Assembly (NCBI RefSeq): GCF_049243985.1
Contig: NC_135384.1
Coordinates: 15,372,501-15,436,500, forward strand
Length of the DNA: 64,000 bases
From: Paroedura picta
Taxonomy: Eukaryota > Chordata > Lepidosauria > Squamata > Gekkonidae
Direction of reading: 5' to 3'
The position numbers and the translations under genes were made by a program. The notes under the pieces were generated by a model. It had not been told where the DNA came from. It worked only from the letters and a program-made list of their open reading frames with translations, and did not search any database. Positions 55,031-64,000 of this stretch are shown here, one piece after another. Position 1 is the first letter of the stretch. Each line of letters starts with the position of its first letter.

Positions 55031-56177
55031 ACTATTAAAGATCCAGTCTCTCAGATTAGACTCACCAACTTGTGCTCTTAATAAATCATCTGGGATGGAA
55101 TACTGTGTTCATATTTTATCATAGCAGGCAACTTGAAAAGGATCAGTATTCAAGGTTAGTTCAAAACATTGCTTAAATATTAAATTGGTAGGGTTTTTCC
55201 TATGTTTTGTTCAAACGTTTAACAAAGCTAAGTAGACCCGAGCCCTGATTGATGGAAGCCCTAACTCTGCATGCATATGTGTGGCTGGGGTTCCTCTAGG
55301 TAAGGCTAAAATACATCTAAGGAAGTGATTCTGAATTGCTTCCAAACTGGAAATCAGGTGATCCCTCCATCCCTAAACTTCGATACCATAAAGGAGATGG
55401 GGTAAGGCCTTGGCTACAAATAGTTTTATTGCTGGATCAACCCACCCTTAGATGCATAAAATCTTAATATGGCCCCAATTATTTTAAGAGTGGAGGCCTT
55501 AATTAAGGCTAAATGGTTGTTCCAACTCAGTGTCTCAGTGAAAGTCAATCCCAGGTATTTGAATGAACTGCTTGGTTCAATGGGAATATTATTAATGTTC
55601 CATTTAAATCTCTATGGCCTTCTCCTAAAGACGATGATTTTGGTCTTGTTGTAATTTACGTTAAGAGCCTTCTCATTATAGTAATCTCCTAGTCTGACCA
55701 ACAATCTCTTTAAACCAAGGCAGGTACATGAAATTAAAACCATATCATAGGCATATAATAGGATCGATAATTTTTGCTGCCCAAAGGAGGGAGGAGTAAA
55801 GGGTCCAGTACACAGCCCTGTTTAACTCCTCTCTGAATTAGAATTCAGTCAGTCACTGAGCCAGAAATACCAACTCTAACTTTTGAATGTATGTCTGTGT
55901 GTACTACTTCCCATCATCTAAATCCTTTTACTTTTCTATTTGAAAATGTTGCATTGAACACAAAAAAAAAGTTACAGCAGAATCTTTAAGTATAGGATAA
56001 GAGTATAGATGGGTATCTAGGGCAGTAGTCATTGCCCCAGTTTCCATGCACAGGTCATTCTGTAAGCACAATGTCAATGCATGCTCAAGTTGCATTTGAT
56101 ATAGTTTCGAATCAAGTGGCCAGAATCTATAAGCATGGAACTTGTATAAGTCTACTGTGATTTATTATGAGGAGATG

Positions 56178-56470
56178 GTGTTTAGTGTAGGGGTTAGGAG
56201 CCAGTGTGGTGTAATGTTTAGGAGTGCAGACTTCTAATCTGATGAGCCTGGTTTGATTCTGCACTCCCCCACATGCGACCAGTCGGGCGACCTTGGGCTT
56301 GCCACAGCACTGATAAAACTGTTCTGACCAAGCAGTGATATCAGGGCTCCCTCAGCCTCACAGGGTGTCTGTTGTGGGGAGAGGAATGGGAAGGAGATTG
56401 TAAACCACTTTGAGCCTCCTTCGGGTAGAGAAAAGCAGCATATAAGAACCAACTCTTTTTCTTCTTCTTC
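56178..56470 (+). mobile_element. (TTC)n-type SINE upstream of the unit E OR
   Basis: Orthologous to 47990-48297: same site, same orientation, same duplicated head (TTTAGTGTAGGGGTTAGGAG then GTGTGGTGTAATG). Confidence 0.8.
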
Positions 56471-56687
56471 TGTTTGACGACAACAAGTGAGAGCTCATTC
56501 TCCTGTCTATTATGTCTCTGATAAAGAATATCCTATTTTATCACAGAATCAGTTCAACGGATGGATATCTCATAGACTGAAACTGTGAAATAAGATAGCC
56601 AGACTAATTGTTAATTAACACTGGTAGAATAAAATACTTTCTCTAATATATCCTACAGGCAGACTGCAAGTAGATATTGAGGACATA

Positions 56688-57620
56688 ATGTCCAACTTTA
56701 CCTTCCCATCTGAATTTCTGCTCCTGGAATTCTCAGACATCCGAGAACTACAGATCTTACATTTCTTTGTATTCTTAGCAATTTACTTGACCGCAGTGAC
56801 TGGCAACCTTCTCATCATCATTGCTGTAGCCCTTGATCATCACCTGCACACCCCCATGTACTTTTTAATCATGAACCTAGCATTTCAGGATCTTGGCTTG
56901 GTTTCTGTCATGATACCCAAAGCTATGGCTAATTCCCTGCTTAATACCAGATCCATTTCTAAATTAGCCTGTGTGGCTCAGGTTTACTTCCTCTTCTTCT
57001 TTGAAGGGTCAGATCTTGCCATTTTAACAGTAATGGCACATGATCGGCATGTTGCTATCTGCAATCCATTGCAATATGAGACAATTATGCACAGAGGAGC
57101 CTGCATTCAGATGGCAGCCAGTGCATGGATTGCAGGTATACTCAATGGTCTATTACACAGTGGAGGAACATTTGCCATCACCTTCTGCTCCAACATGATC
57201 GAACAGTTCTTCTGTGAAACTCCACAGATTCTCAAACTCTCCTGCTCTGACATGTATCTAGTTGAAATTGGTATTATTATATTTACCGCTTTACTTGCAC
57301 TTGGATGCTTCATCTTCATTATTGTCTCCTACATGCAGATTTTTGCAGCAGTATTCAGAATCCCTTCTGTTCATGGTCAGAAAAAGGCCCTCTCCACTTG
57401 CCTTCCCCATCTCACTGTGGTGTCTTTCCTTATATTTAGTAGCATCTTCTCCTATGTAAGGCCTCAGAGTTCTACTTCATCTGACCAGAATGTACTTTTT
57501 GCAATAATTTATGCTGTTCTCCCTCCCTTGATTAATCCGTTCATCTATGGCATGAGAAACAAAGAAATCAAGGCTGCGTTGTTGAAGCTCTCTGATTTGA
57601 GTTATTTTTTAACAAAATAA
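56688..57620 (+). CDS. Odorant receptor, OR14-like, unit E, intact with DRH motif
   Basis: 310 residues from MSNFTF, acceptor TATATCCTACAG about 29 bases upstream. NFT at 3-5, LHTPMYFL in TM2 (LHTPMYFLIMN, a changed residue in a very conserved stretch), TM3 ending MAHDRHVAIC, QFFCETPQILKLSCSD, KALSTCLPHL and NPFIYGMRNKEI. The tyrosine of DRY is histidine, unlike D and B. The frame is full-length, so the gene is intact by sequence, but signalling may be weakened. Confidence 0.93.
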   Translation: MSNFTFPSEFLLLEFSDIRELQILHFFVFLAIYLTAVTGNLLIIIAVALDHHLHTPMYFLIMNLAFQDLGLVSVMIPKAMANSLLNTRSISKLACVAQVYFLFFFEGSDLAILTVMAHDRHVAICNPLQYETIMHRGACIQMAASAWIAGILNGLLHSGGTFAITFCSNMIEQFFCETPQILKLSCSDMYLVEIGIIIFTALLALGCFIFIIVSYMQIFAAVFRIPSVHGQKKALSTCLPHLTVVSFLIFSSIFSYVRPQSSTSSDQNVLFAIIYAVLPPLINPFIYGMRNKEIKAALLKLSDLSYFLTK

Positions 57621-58704
57621 ATGCAGGTAAAGCGTTTCTATGAAAGTGGGGCTGAATAATCTTGTGCCGATAAAAAAAATTTACCTGGGCTTGCCATTGT
57701 GTTTCTCGTGTTTTTATTGTGTTTTTAACTGCAGTTTTTACACTATCTGTTTTATGTTTTTATTCTATTTTTCACTGCTGGTTTTATGTTTATGTATTTT
57801 CTGCCATATATTATAAGCTGCCCCAGCCGGCATTGCGAGGAGTGGCAAGGTATTAATTGAAGAATAAAATAAAGGAAAGGAAAAAGAAAACATGTACTGC
57901 ATTAAAAAAAAAGAATGCACTGGCTTCTCTTGGTTCTAATCTGTAATTTCACAACATCTTTTAATAAGTTTTTTCCAGTATGTTTTCTTGGTGTTCAATA
58001 ATAAATAATTTTTTGCATATCTGTTCTTGTTGTGTTGTAGCCTTGTTGGAGAGGGTGGCAGGAACCTGAGAAGAGGATCTAAACGTCTCTTAGTCCAATA
58101 AAGGTTGAGAACAGCTTGTATATAGTATAGAAAGATTATGTCAACTTTTGAAGGTCTTCAGTAGATGCTAATAGAAGCGAGAGCCTCTTTGACGTGTCGA
58201 TAGGCTTTAGGCAGAGTGTTCAAGGGTTCCCTCTCCTCATATGAACAATCCCACCAATGCCTCTGCCCCCTCCACAACTGCCTGGGAATTCTTTGCCAAC
58301 CTGATCCCAACCACTTCCTTAGCCATATGCATTCCTTTGCTTCAATGGAATGGGAGTTTCACTGCTGCAATTGTCACAATATACAGACTCTGCCCTGGGA
58401 ATAGTGGGCAGCCCATGCAGCTGAAAGCAGAGGTCACAGAGCTCTTGCAGGCAAACATTCAAAGGAAGGGCACTGAGACAAGTGGCAGAGGAGATGTGTG
58501 GGCAGAGTCTGGTGTCAGTCAGCCCTGCCAGAAGACCTTGGTCTTGGCAGATACCCCATCTCTGATGCCAAATATGATGGCAGAATTTTTTGGTTTCCCT
58601 TTTCCCTATCATGCACCTGTGAGAGTTTAAAATGTTGGGGCTTTCATATGAAATGGGACGTATCCCAAACTGGGATCTGCAGTGAAGAGGAGAAAGACTA
58701 GGGA

Positions 58705-58915
58705 TGCCAGTCCCCAGGTGGAACCTGGGAATCCCCTGGAATTATAGCTCATCTCCAGACATCAGAGATCAGTTCCCCTAGAGAAAAGGGCTGCTTCGGA
58801 GGTTGGACTCCAGAGCAGTATACCCCACTAGAGTCCCTTCCTGCCCCAAATCTTGCCCATTTCTGACTCCACTACCAAAGTCTCCAGGTATTTCCCAGCA
58901 TGACCTGTTGACCCT
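58705..58915 (+). repeat. Interspersed repeat with CCAGGTGG...CCTGG motif
   Basis: GATGCCAGTCCCCAGGTGG, CTGGAATTATAGCTCATCTCC, ATCAGTTCCCCTAGAGAAAA, and CAAAGTCTCCAGGTATTTCC in order. The most complete copy here; partial copies are at 43371, 50865 and 22770-22990. A family commonly met in squamate DNA in my recollection, name unknown. Confidence 0.55.
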
Positions 58916-59174
58916 AAAAAAGATCCATGTGCATTAAAAAAAAATTAAAATAGGATGTTAAGAGTATGTTAATCCGAACCTATTATATGTAACACGGATC
59001 AAATCTAGCTTCTATTCATGAAAGGATATATTTCTATCAGATATGAATTTGTAATTTATGATCCATGGTCAATGGTTTCAGACTGATAGCCTGGAAGGCC
59101 AGGGTTCCCAACCTACTGTGACATTACCCAAAGATATGCAAGACTGGAAAATGATGTTGATTGGAAGGTAGTCA

Positions 59175-59640
59175 TTTGGACCACACAGGACGATACTCAA
59201 GCTGGTATTAACAAGGCCACAACTTTATTAGTTAGTGGGTTGGCCTGGCATGAGAAAAGACCCACCCCGCAGCACAGCTGTCTGGCTGCTCCTCCAGGGC
59301 ACCCTGGGACCCACCTCCTCCCAGCCAGGAGGGCAGATCCCTTGCCCCAAGAGTACCCTTGGGAAAGCGCCATGTGATGGCTGATGGGTGGCCACCTCAT
59401 TTGGTCACCTGTTTATCCTGGATCTGAGCCCCTGGCCTTCCCAGCAGAGTTGGCTGTACCTGTTAATGAGCTGGTCTCTTATTAAGACCCTCCAACCTGA
59501 GGACCTCAATATGCAAACTAGGGCCCTGAACAAAGGATCTTTCTCATGCCTTCATTAACCACAGCTGTGACAAATTGAAGCAAACAAACACGATAACCAA
59601 AACCACAACACAGGGCGGGCGGGAAGTTGTCCTGGTGGTG
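59175..59640 (-). repeat. LTR-like repeat in unit E flank
   Basis: Same site as 51185-51670 in unit D but with about 130 more bases inside. Ordered segments: AAGGCCACAACTTTATTAG, GGGTTGGCCTGGCATG, CCTCCCAGCCAGGAGG, GAGCCCCTGGCCTTCCCAGC, GGGCGGGCGGGAAGTTGTCC. An old fossil, cut at the right by a CR1. Confidence 0.5.
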
Positions 59641-59644
59641 ACTG

Positions 59645-60087
59645 GTTGGGGGAGCTTGGTCTGTTTAGCCTAGAGAGGAGATGACTGAGAGGGGATCTGA
59701 TAACCATCTTCAAATATTTAAAAGGGTGCCATAAGGAAGATGGAGCAGAATTGTTCTCTCTTGCCCCAGAGGGACAGACTAGAACAAACAGGATGAAATT
59801 AATTCAGAAGAAATTCCATCTAAACATTCGGAAGACGTTCCTGACAGAGCGGTTTCTCAGTGGAACAGGCTTTCTCGGGAGGTGGTGGGTTCTCCATCTT
59901 TGGAAATTTTTAAACAAGGCTAGATAGCCATCTGACGGAGAGGCTGATTCTGTGAAGGCAAAGGTGTGGCAGGTTATAGTAGATGAGCAATAGGGATGTG
60001 AGTGTCCTGCATAGTGCAGGGGGTTGGACTAGATGACCCATGAGGTCTCTTCCAACTCTATTATTCTATGATTCTATGATTCTATGA
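59645..60087 (+). mobile_element. CR1 LINE 3' end
   Basis: GGGGGAGCTTGGTCTGTTTA, GAGAGGGGATCTGATAACC, then the C-terminal and 3' untranslated regions to GGGGGTTGGACTAGATGACC and ATTCTATG tail units at about 60062-60087. A different CR1 subfamily from the 30 and 36 kb copies. Confidence 0.9.
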
Positions 60088-60245
60088 GAGGTAAAGCGTC
60101 TTTTCCCACTATCTTGAGAAGGGAGTGGGGATCCCCCTGCCAAAGTGGCTCCCAAAATGACAGCAACCCTAAAAGACTGAAACAAAAAATGGGATGATTA
60201 AAAAACAGATTATTGAAAGATCTTATATTCTGATTACCTGTATAT

Positions 60246-61842
60246 CTCATAATAATCACAGATTACCCCAACAATTAAATATGTATAGCCTGAAGCGCAG
60301 AAGAGACTACAATTTTCCTCTTGTCCATCCAAAATGGTTTTGACCAGTGGTGACTTGATCCTTTCCTGCTCAGGTCTACCATTATTTAGGTGTTTCTTGT
60401 AGGGCCTAATATTTTGCCAGAAATCTTAACAAATTAATCAAATGGTTTCTACATGGATAATATATTATTCAAGCAATGGAACCATCAGGAGAGGCATTCC
60501 TTTATGGGTATGAGAAGGAGAAATGCTTTTCCTATGATAGAGCTGCCCATCTGCCATTTACCTATATTTTTTAAAAGTGAGCTGCATCCAAGTCTCATGA
60601 AAGGAGCACTCCCCCTCCCCTCCTCCCCTCCCCTCCTCTCCCTGCAGGCTACCGTGCCCCTCAACAATCTTTGTGAAAACTGATGGTAAAGTATCTGATC
60701 CCTCAGCCAGTTCAACTTAGTCATCTTCTTGCCACAGAAGTTCCCAGAGGAGATGGCTCAGCCGCATAAACCATGTCAAAGGTACTTGGCAAACAGGGAG
60801 GACTCAGAAACAAAATCACTCCCTTCTATATGAATGTGATCATCAGTGCAGCTGATGAAGAATTAACAGAGGGGGTCTGACTGTGTGTGATCATTGGAGG
60901 CTCCAGTAAGTAGAAAATTATCTCACTTTAAAGCTTTGATTAGCACTGTGAAGGAGCAGGCCAAGGGGAAAACGTTATTGCTACTATTAAGCCATTTTGA
61001 GAGCAGGATTATTTTGCAGGGTTATTGCATTCAAATGACAAGACTTTAATATCAACATCCCACAATTGCGGTGTCAGATTAAGTTTGAGAGCTTTACATC
61101 AGTACTAATATTTGCCCCTGGGTATCAATGGGACAGTACAGCACATTGCAAGGTGCTATCTCCTGTGGTTAACATCCACATAAGTACTTTAAAAAACATG
61201 AAAATTTCTACGTACCAGAAGACAGTCTTGGGCTGCAACCTAATATTGCATTATTTAGGCCAGTGGGTAAACATGTGCCACACTTTGTTTGAAGTTTCTT
61301 TAAACAAGAGATACTACCTCTTCAAATGAGAAAATGGCTAGGACTACAAGCCAGAAATAAGTAGTTTAGTCCAGTCCTGAATGCATGGATTGTTGTTTTC
61401 ATTCATATCAGAAGAGGTTAGCTGTTTGAGCTGTATATTCCTATTTAACATTTTTGGGGTTAGGCATAGTTCTCAGATGGGTTCTCATCCAAAATCCTTA
61501 ATGTGCTAAACTCACAACTTCTGAAATCCATAGAATGTTAAATCATTTTAAAATTGTTTTGTTTTTTTAATTTTTTTTACTAGTATGCTTTTTGGATAAT
61601 TTTCAACTGTACACCTATGCTATACATTGTACATTATTGAACCAAAATGTCTTGTAATTTTGACGTGTAGTGCCAATGGTTACACTGGTCTAAATGACTA
61701 CAAATAAATAAATAGACGAAACTCACAAATTCTGTCGTAGAACCTCATCTTTTACCTTCGGACAATTGCTTTGGAACAGTATAAACCAGTATTTATCAGA
61801 GTTAAATTTGGAGCCAGCCAGAAATTGCACTGATATATTGTA
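60246..61842. other. Intergenic DNA, one C-rich tract
   Basis: No gene seen. 60610-60643 is a run of CCCC and CTCC blocks whose minus strand has many G-runs and could form a G-quadruplex. The rest is unrecognised AT-rich DNA. Confidence 0.5.
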
Positions 61843-62070
61843 CTGAGTGGTTTCTCAGTAGAACAGGCTTCCTTGGAAGGTGGTGGGTTCTCCATCTTTG
61901 AATGGATAGCTATCTGACAAAGTGGCTGACTATGTGAAGGTTCAAGCAGGTGGCAGGGTACAGTGCATGAGCAGTAGGGTTGTGAGTGTCCTGCATAGTA
62001 CAGGGAGTTGGAATAGATGACCCAGGACGTCCCTTCCATTTCCATAATTCTATGATTCTATTTTATGATT
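61843..62070 (+). mobile_element. CR1 LINE 3' fragment
   Basis: CAGTAGAACAGGCTTCCTTGG, GGTGGTGGGTTCTCCATC, and the end with CCTTCCATTTCCATAATTCT and ATGATTCTATTTTATG. Same subfamily as 59645, shorter. It ends about 160 bases before the next OR's start codon. Confidence 0.85.
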
Positions 62071-62228
62071 CACTATACTCATTTCTTTTTACTGCATCTC
62101 CCACCTCACTTGTCAAAGGGTTCTTTCCTTTCTTATCCTCAGGAAAGATGATTTGATCCAGCCCCGTACATTCTATTATTGTCTCCTTAAATCTTGGATT
62201 TATAGGCGTTTCCTTTTCTTTTTCCAGA

Positions 62229-63182
62229 ATGTTGACTAATAAAGAAAATATTCTACGGAATAGCACAGCACCAGTTGAATTCGTCCTCCTTGGTCTTTCT
62301 GATGAGCCCAACTTGCAAAGTATAATGTTTTCTACTTTTCTAGTCATCTATATCATCATTCTGGCAGGAAATTCCATCATCATTCTCCTCACATTGGTTG
62401 ATCCTGCCCTTCACACACCCATGTATTTCTTCCTGAGAAACCTGTCCTTCCTGGAGATTTGTTACACATCAGTCAATATCCCTAAGATGCTTGAGAATCT
62501 TCGGTCTGGGAACAAGACCATCTCCTTTCTAGGTTGTGCTGTACAGACCTACTTTACATTCTTTCTTGGTGGCTCTGAATGTTTCCTGTTGGCCTCAATG
62601 GCCTATGATCGCTATGTTGCCATTTGTAAGCCTCTCCACTACCCTGTCCTCATGAACAGGAACATGTGTGTGGGTCTAGCTGCAGCATCTTGGTTAAGTG
62701 GGTTTTTTATGTCCTTTGGTCACACCAGTATGGTGTTTACCATGTCCTTTTGTGGCTCCAATGAGATTGACCACTTCTTTTGTGACATCCCCCCATTATT
62801 GAAATTGGCTTGTGGGGATACATCCAGGACTGAAATTGCTGTGTTTGTAGTTGCTATGATTTTTATAACTTTCCCATTCTTCCTAATCTTACTGTCATAT
62901 GCTGGTATCATTGCCACCATTCTGGGAATTTCTTCTGCTGAAGGTAGGAAAAAGACCTTTTCCACTTGCTCTTCACATCTCATTGTGGTAACCTTATTTT
63001 ATGGTTCTGGATGCATTATATACTTGAAACCCAATTCTACATATTCACCTACTACTGATAAATATCTGTCACTTTTCTACACTGTTTTTAGCCCCATATT
63101 GAATCCTATCATATACAGCTTGCGGAATAAAGAAGTTATAGATGCCTTTAAAAGAGTTTGGGAAAGAAAAGCTTTTACATGA
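62229..63182 (+). CDS. Odorant receptor, class II, intact
   Basis: 317 residues from ATG at 62229, with a pyrimidine tract ending TTTTTCCAG one base upstream, the same arrangement as the two minus-strand duplicates. NST at 11-13, LHTPMYFFL, MAYDRYVAICKPLHYP, HFFCDIPPLLKLACGD, KKTFSTCSSHL and NPIIYSLRNKEV are present. It is clearly the third member of that small family here, but on the opposite strand and about 37 kb away, with the OR14-like array between. No defect seen. Confidence 0.95.
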   Translation: MLTNKENILRNSTAPVEFVLLGLSDEPNLQSIMFSTFLVIYIIILAGNSIIILLTLVDPALHTPMYFFLRNLSFLEICYTSVNIPKMLENLRSGNKTISFLGCAVQTYFTFFLGGSECFLLASMAYDRYVAICKPLHYPVLMNRNMCVGLAAASWLSGFFMSFGHTSMVFTMSFCGSNEIDHFFCDIPPLLKLACGDTSRTEIAVFVVAMIFITFPFFLILLSYAGIIATILGISSAEGRKKTFSTCSSHLIVVTLFYGSGCIIYLKPNSTYSPTTDKYLSLFYTVFSPILNPIIYSLRNKEVIDAFKRVWERKAFT

Positions 63183-63218
63183 TCGTAGTACCTGAGCTTC
63201 CAACATGAGGTGTAGTAC

Positions 63219-63312
63219 TTTCAAGTAGAGTCCAGTAGCATCTTTAAGACCAACAAAGTTTTATTCAAGGTGTGAGCTTTCGAGTGCAAGCACTCTTCCT
63301 CAGACTATGATC
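63219..63312 (-). repeat. Interspersed repeat with hammerhead-like core
   Basis: On the minus strand: CTGAGGA (63303-63297), a perfect GAGTGC/GCACTC stem with TT loop, GAAA (63281-63278), then GCTCACACCTTGAATAAAAC and GGTCTTAAAGATGC. Same family as 11030-11162 but with the stem intact. Confidence 0.6.
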
Positions 63313-64000
63313 TGACGTCATGAGCGCTGTATACTGGCAACACACCCGGCCCACGGGCTGCTGGAGCAGTGGCGTCTGCCTCCATCCAGCCCTTGGCAGG
63401 CGTCAACAAGCGGCCATGGTAAGTCTCAGCTGCTTTTTAGTAGAAGCATGATTGAGTGAGAGTGGGCAGAAAAGCTAGGTGGACTTCACCTACAGTTCTC
63501 AACACATTATTATGCTGACACCTGATTACTCTTAGTACAACTTGGCAATTGGTTGAAAAATTATGGAAAGGAACTAAACAGATGAGTACTCTATACTTTC
63601 TTGGAACTACAGCTGGAAATTGAAATCCCAAATCAATTAATTAAAAAGTTTAAATTATGCAACGTCCACTTTGTGAATGTTTCTTATTGCAATGTACATT
63701 TTATTTTATATTTTAAAATGTAACTTGCTAGCATTTTTTCTCCCATCAATTTTCTTGGGTACCCTCCCATTGCATTTATTAATTATATCATCTTATACAC
63801 AAACATTTGTGTGCATGGTAGCTTTAGAATGTCTGTTAAATACATCCCTTTTTCATATCTAAATAGAGAGAAGAGTAGGTCTCTACTTGTATCCCCTATG
63901 CTCTATACACACCTGTCTGACTGCCTGCAGATACAAGCAAAACTTTATCGCTGCAATAATGTTGGGATGGTAGGTGAATTTCCTCCAAGCCAGGCTGGAT
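63313..64000. other. Right-edge intergenic DNA
   Basis: 63320-63440 is GC-rich and its end (CCATGGTAAGTCTCAGCTGC) resembles the end of the LTR-like repeat at 51560-51670 (CTGGTAAGTCTCGGTCAC), so it may be another scrap of it. The remainder is AT-rich and unrecognised. Confidence 0.35.

Larger units (their letters stand above)
53987..55901 (-). mobile_element. Non-LTR LINE fragment, inserted in unit E
   Basis: 1,915 bases flanked by an 8-bp duplication TACTACTT (53979-53986 and 55902-55909); unit D has the unbroken site. On the minus strand the right end reads RGVKQGCVLDP, then LYAYDMVLIS where YADD is expected, then LNVNYNKTKIIVFRRRP and FKYLGLTF, all reverse-transcriptase blocks. The left end reads a zinc-finger-like CICG...YHYVLGCPLY with 54239-54646 still open. 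The clade is uncertain. It is decayed and itself interrupted by Penelope-like DNA. Confidence 0.75.
51790..60245 (+). repeat. OR tandem unit E
   Basis: Partner of unit D. It is lengthened by an LTR-like repeat (52215-52930), a nested LINE/Penelope insertion (53987-55901), and a CR1 end (59645-60087). The hAT-like MITE remnant of unit A has a decayed counterpart at about 53060-53260, absent from D. Confidence 0.8.

Overview
The window looks like nuclear DNA of a squamate reptile, perhaps a gecko-like lizard (species inferred weakly, from repeat content only). It is AT-rich and intron-poor, and carries a cluster of single-exon odorant receptor (OR) genes set among CR1 and L2 LINEs, two tRNA-derived SINE families, Penelope-like remnants, small inverted-repeat DNA elements and one Ty3/gypsy LTR element. 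I see no bacterial genes, CRISPR arrays, rRNA or free-standing tRNA genes.

Host genes: ten OR loci. One is cut by the left edge (1-506, minus). Eight are full-length and open (14953-15885 +; 19201-20154 -; 24467-25420 -; 34413-35345 +; 39705-40637 +; 48511-49443 +; 56688-57620 +; 62229-63182 +). One is a truncated pseudogene (42413-42745 +). The five loci between 33 and 60 kb are OR14-like and lie in direct tandem units (A to E) that share long flanks. The minus-strand pair at 19-25 kb is a second, separate duplication, and the gene at 62 kb is its closest relative here. Most genes have a splice-acceptor-like pyrimidine tract and AG just before the ATG, as expected for ORs with non-coding upstream exons.

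Layout: 0-2.3 kb OR fragment and plain intergenic DNA; 2.3-10.9 kb an L2 LINE split by a young, whole-looking chromodomain gypsy element (2370-8431); 11-14.9 kb repeats and quiet DNA; 14.9-27.6 kb three ORs and a 3-5 kb duplication; 27.6-33 kb a 127-bp palindrome, a CpG-rich MITE, a CR1 copy and SINEs; 33-60 kb the OR14-like array; 60-64 kb the last OR and repeat remnants.

Because the OR units are duplicated, several insertions have a matching empty site elsewhere in the window. These fix the ends and relative order of a CR1, a MITE, two SINEs and a nested LINE/Penelope insertion. The most unusual signals are a 25-nt self-complementary primer arrangement in the gypsy element, hammerhead-ribozyme-like cores in Penelope-type repeats, the GC-rich MITE with internal copies of its terminal motif, and a crossover junction in the OR array that removed a putative promoter block from two units. 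All similarity and family statements come from reading by eye; no searches were run.
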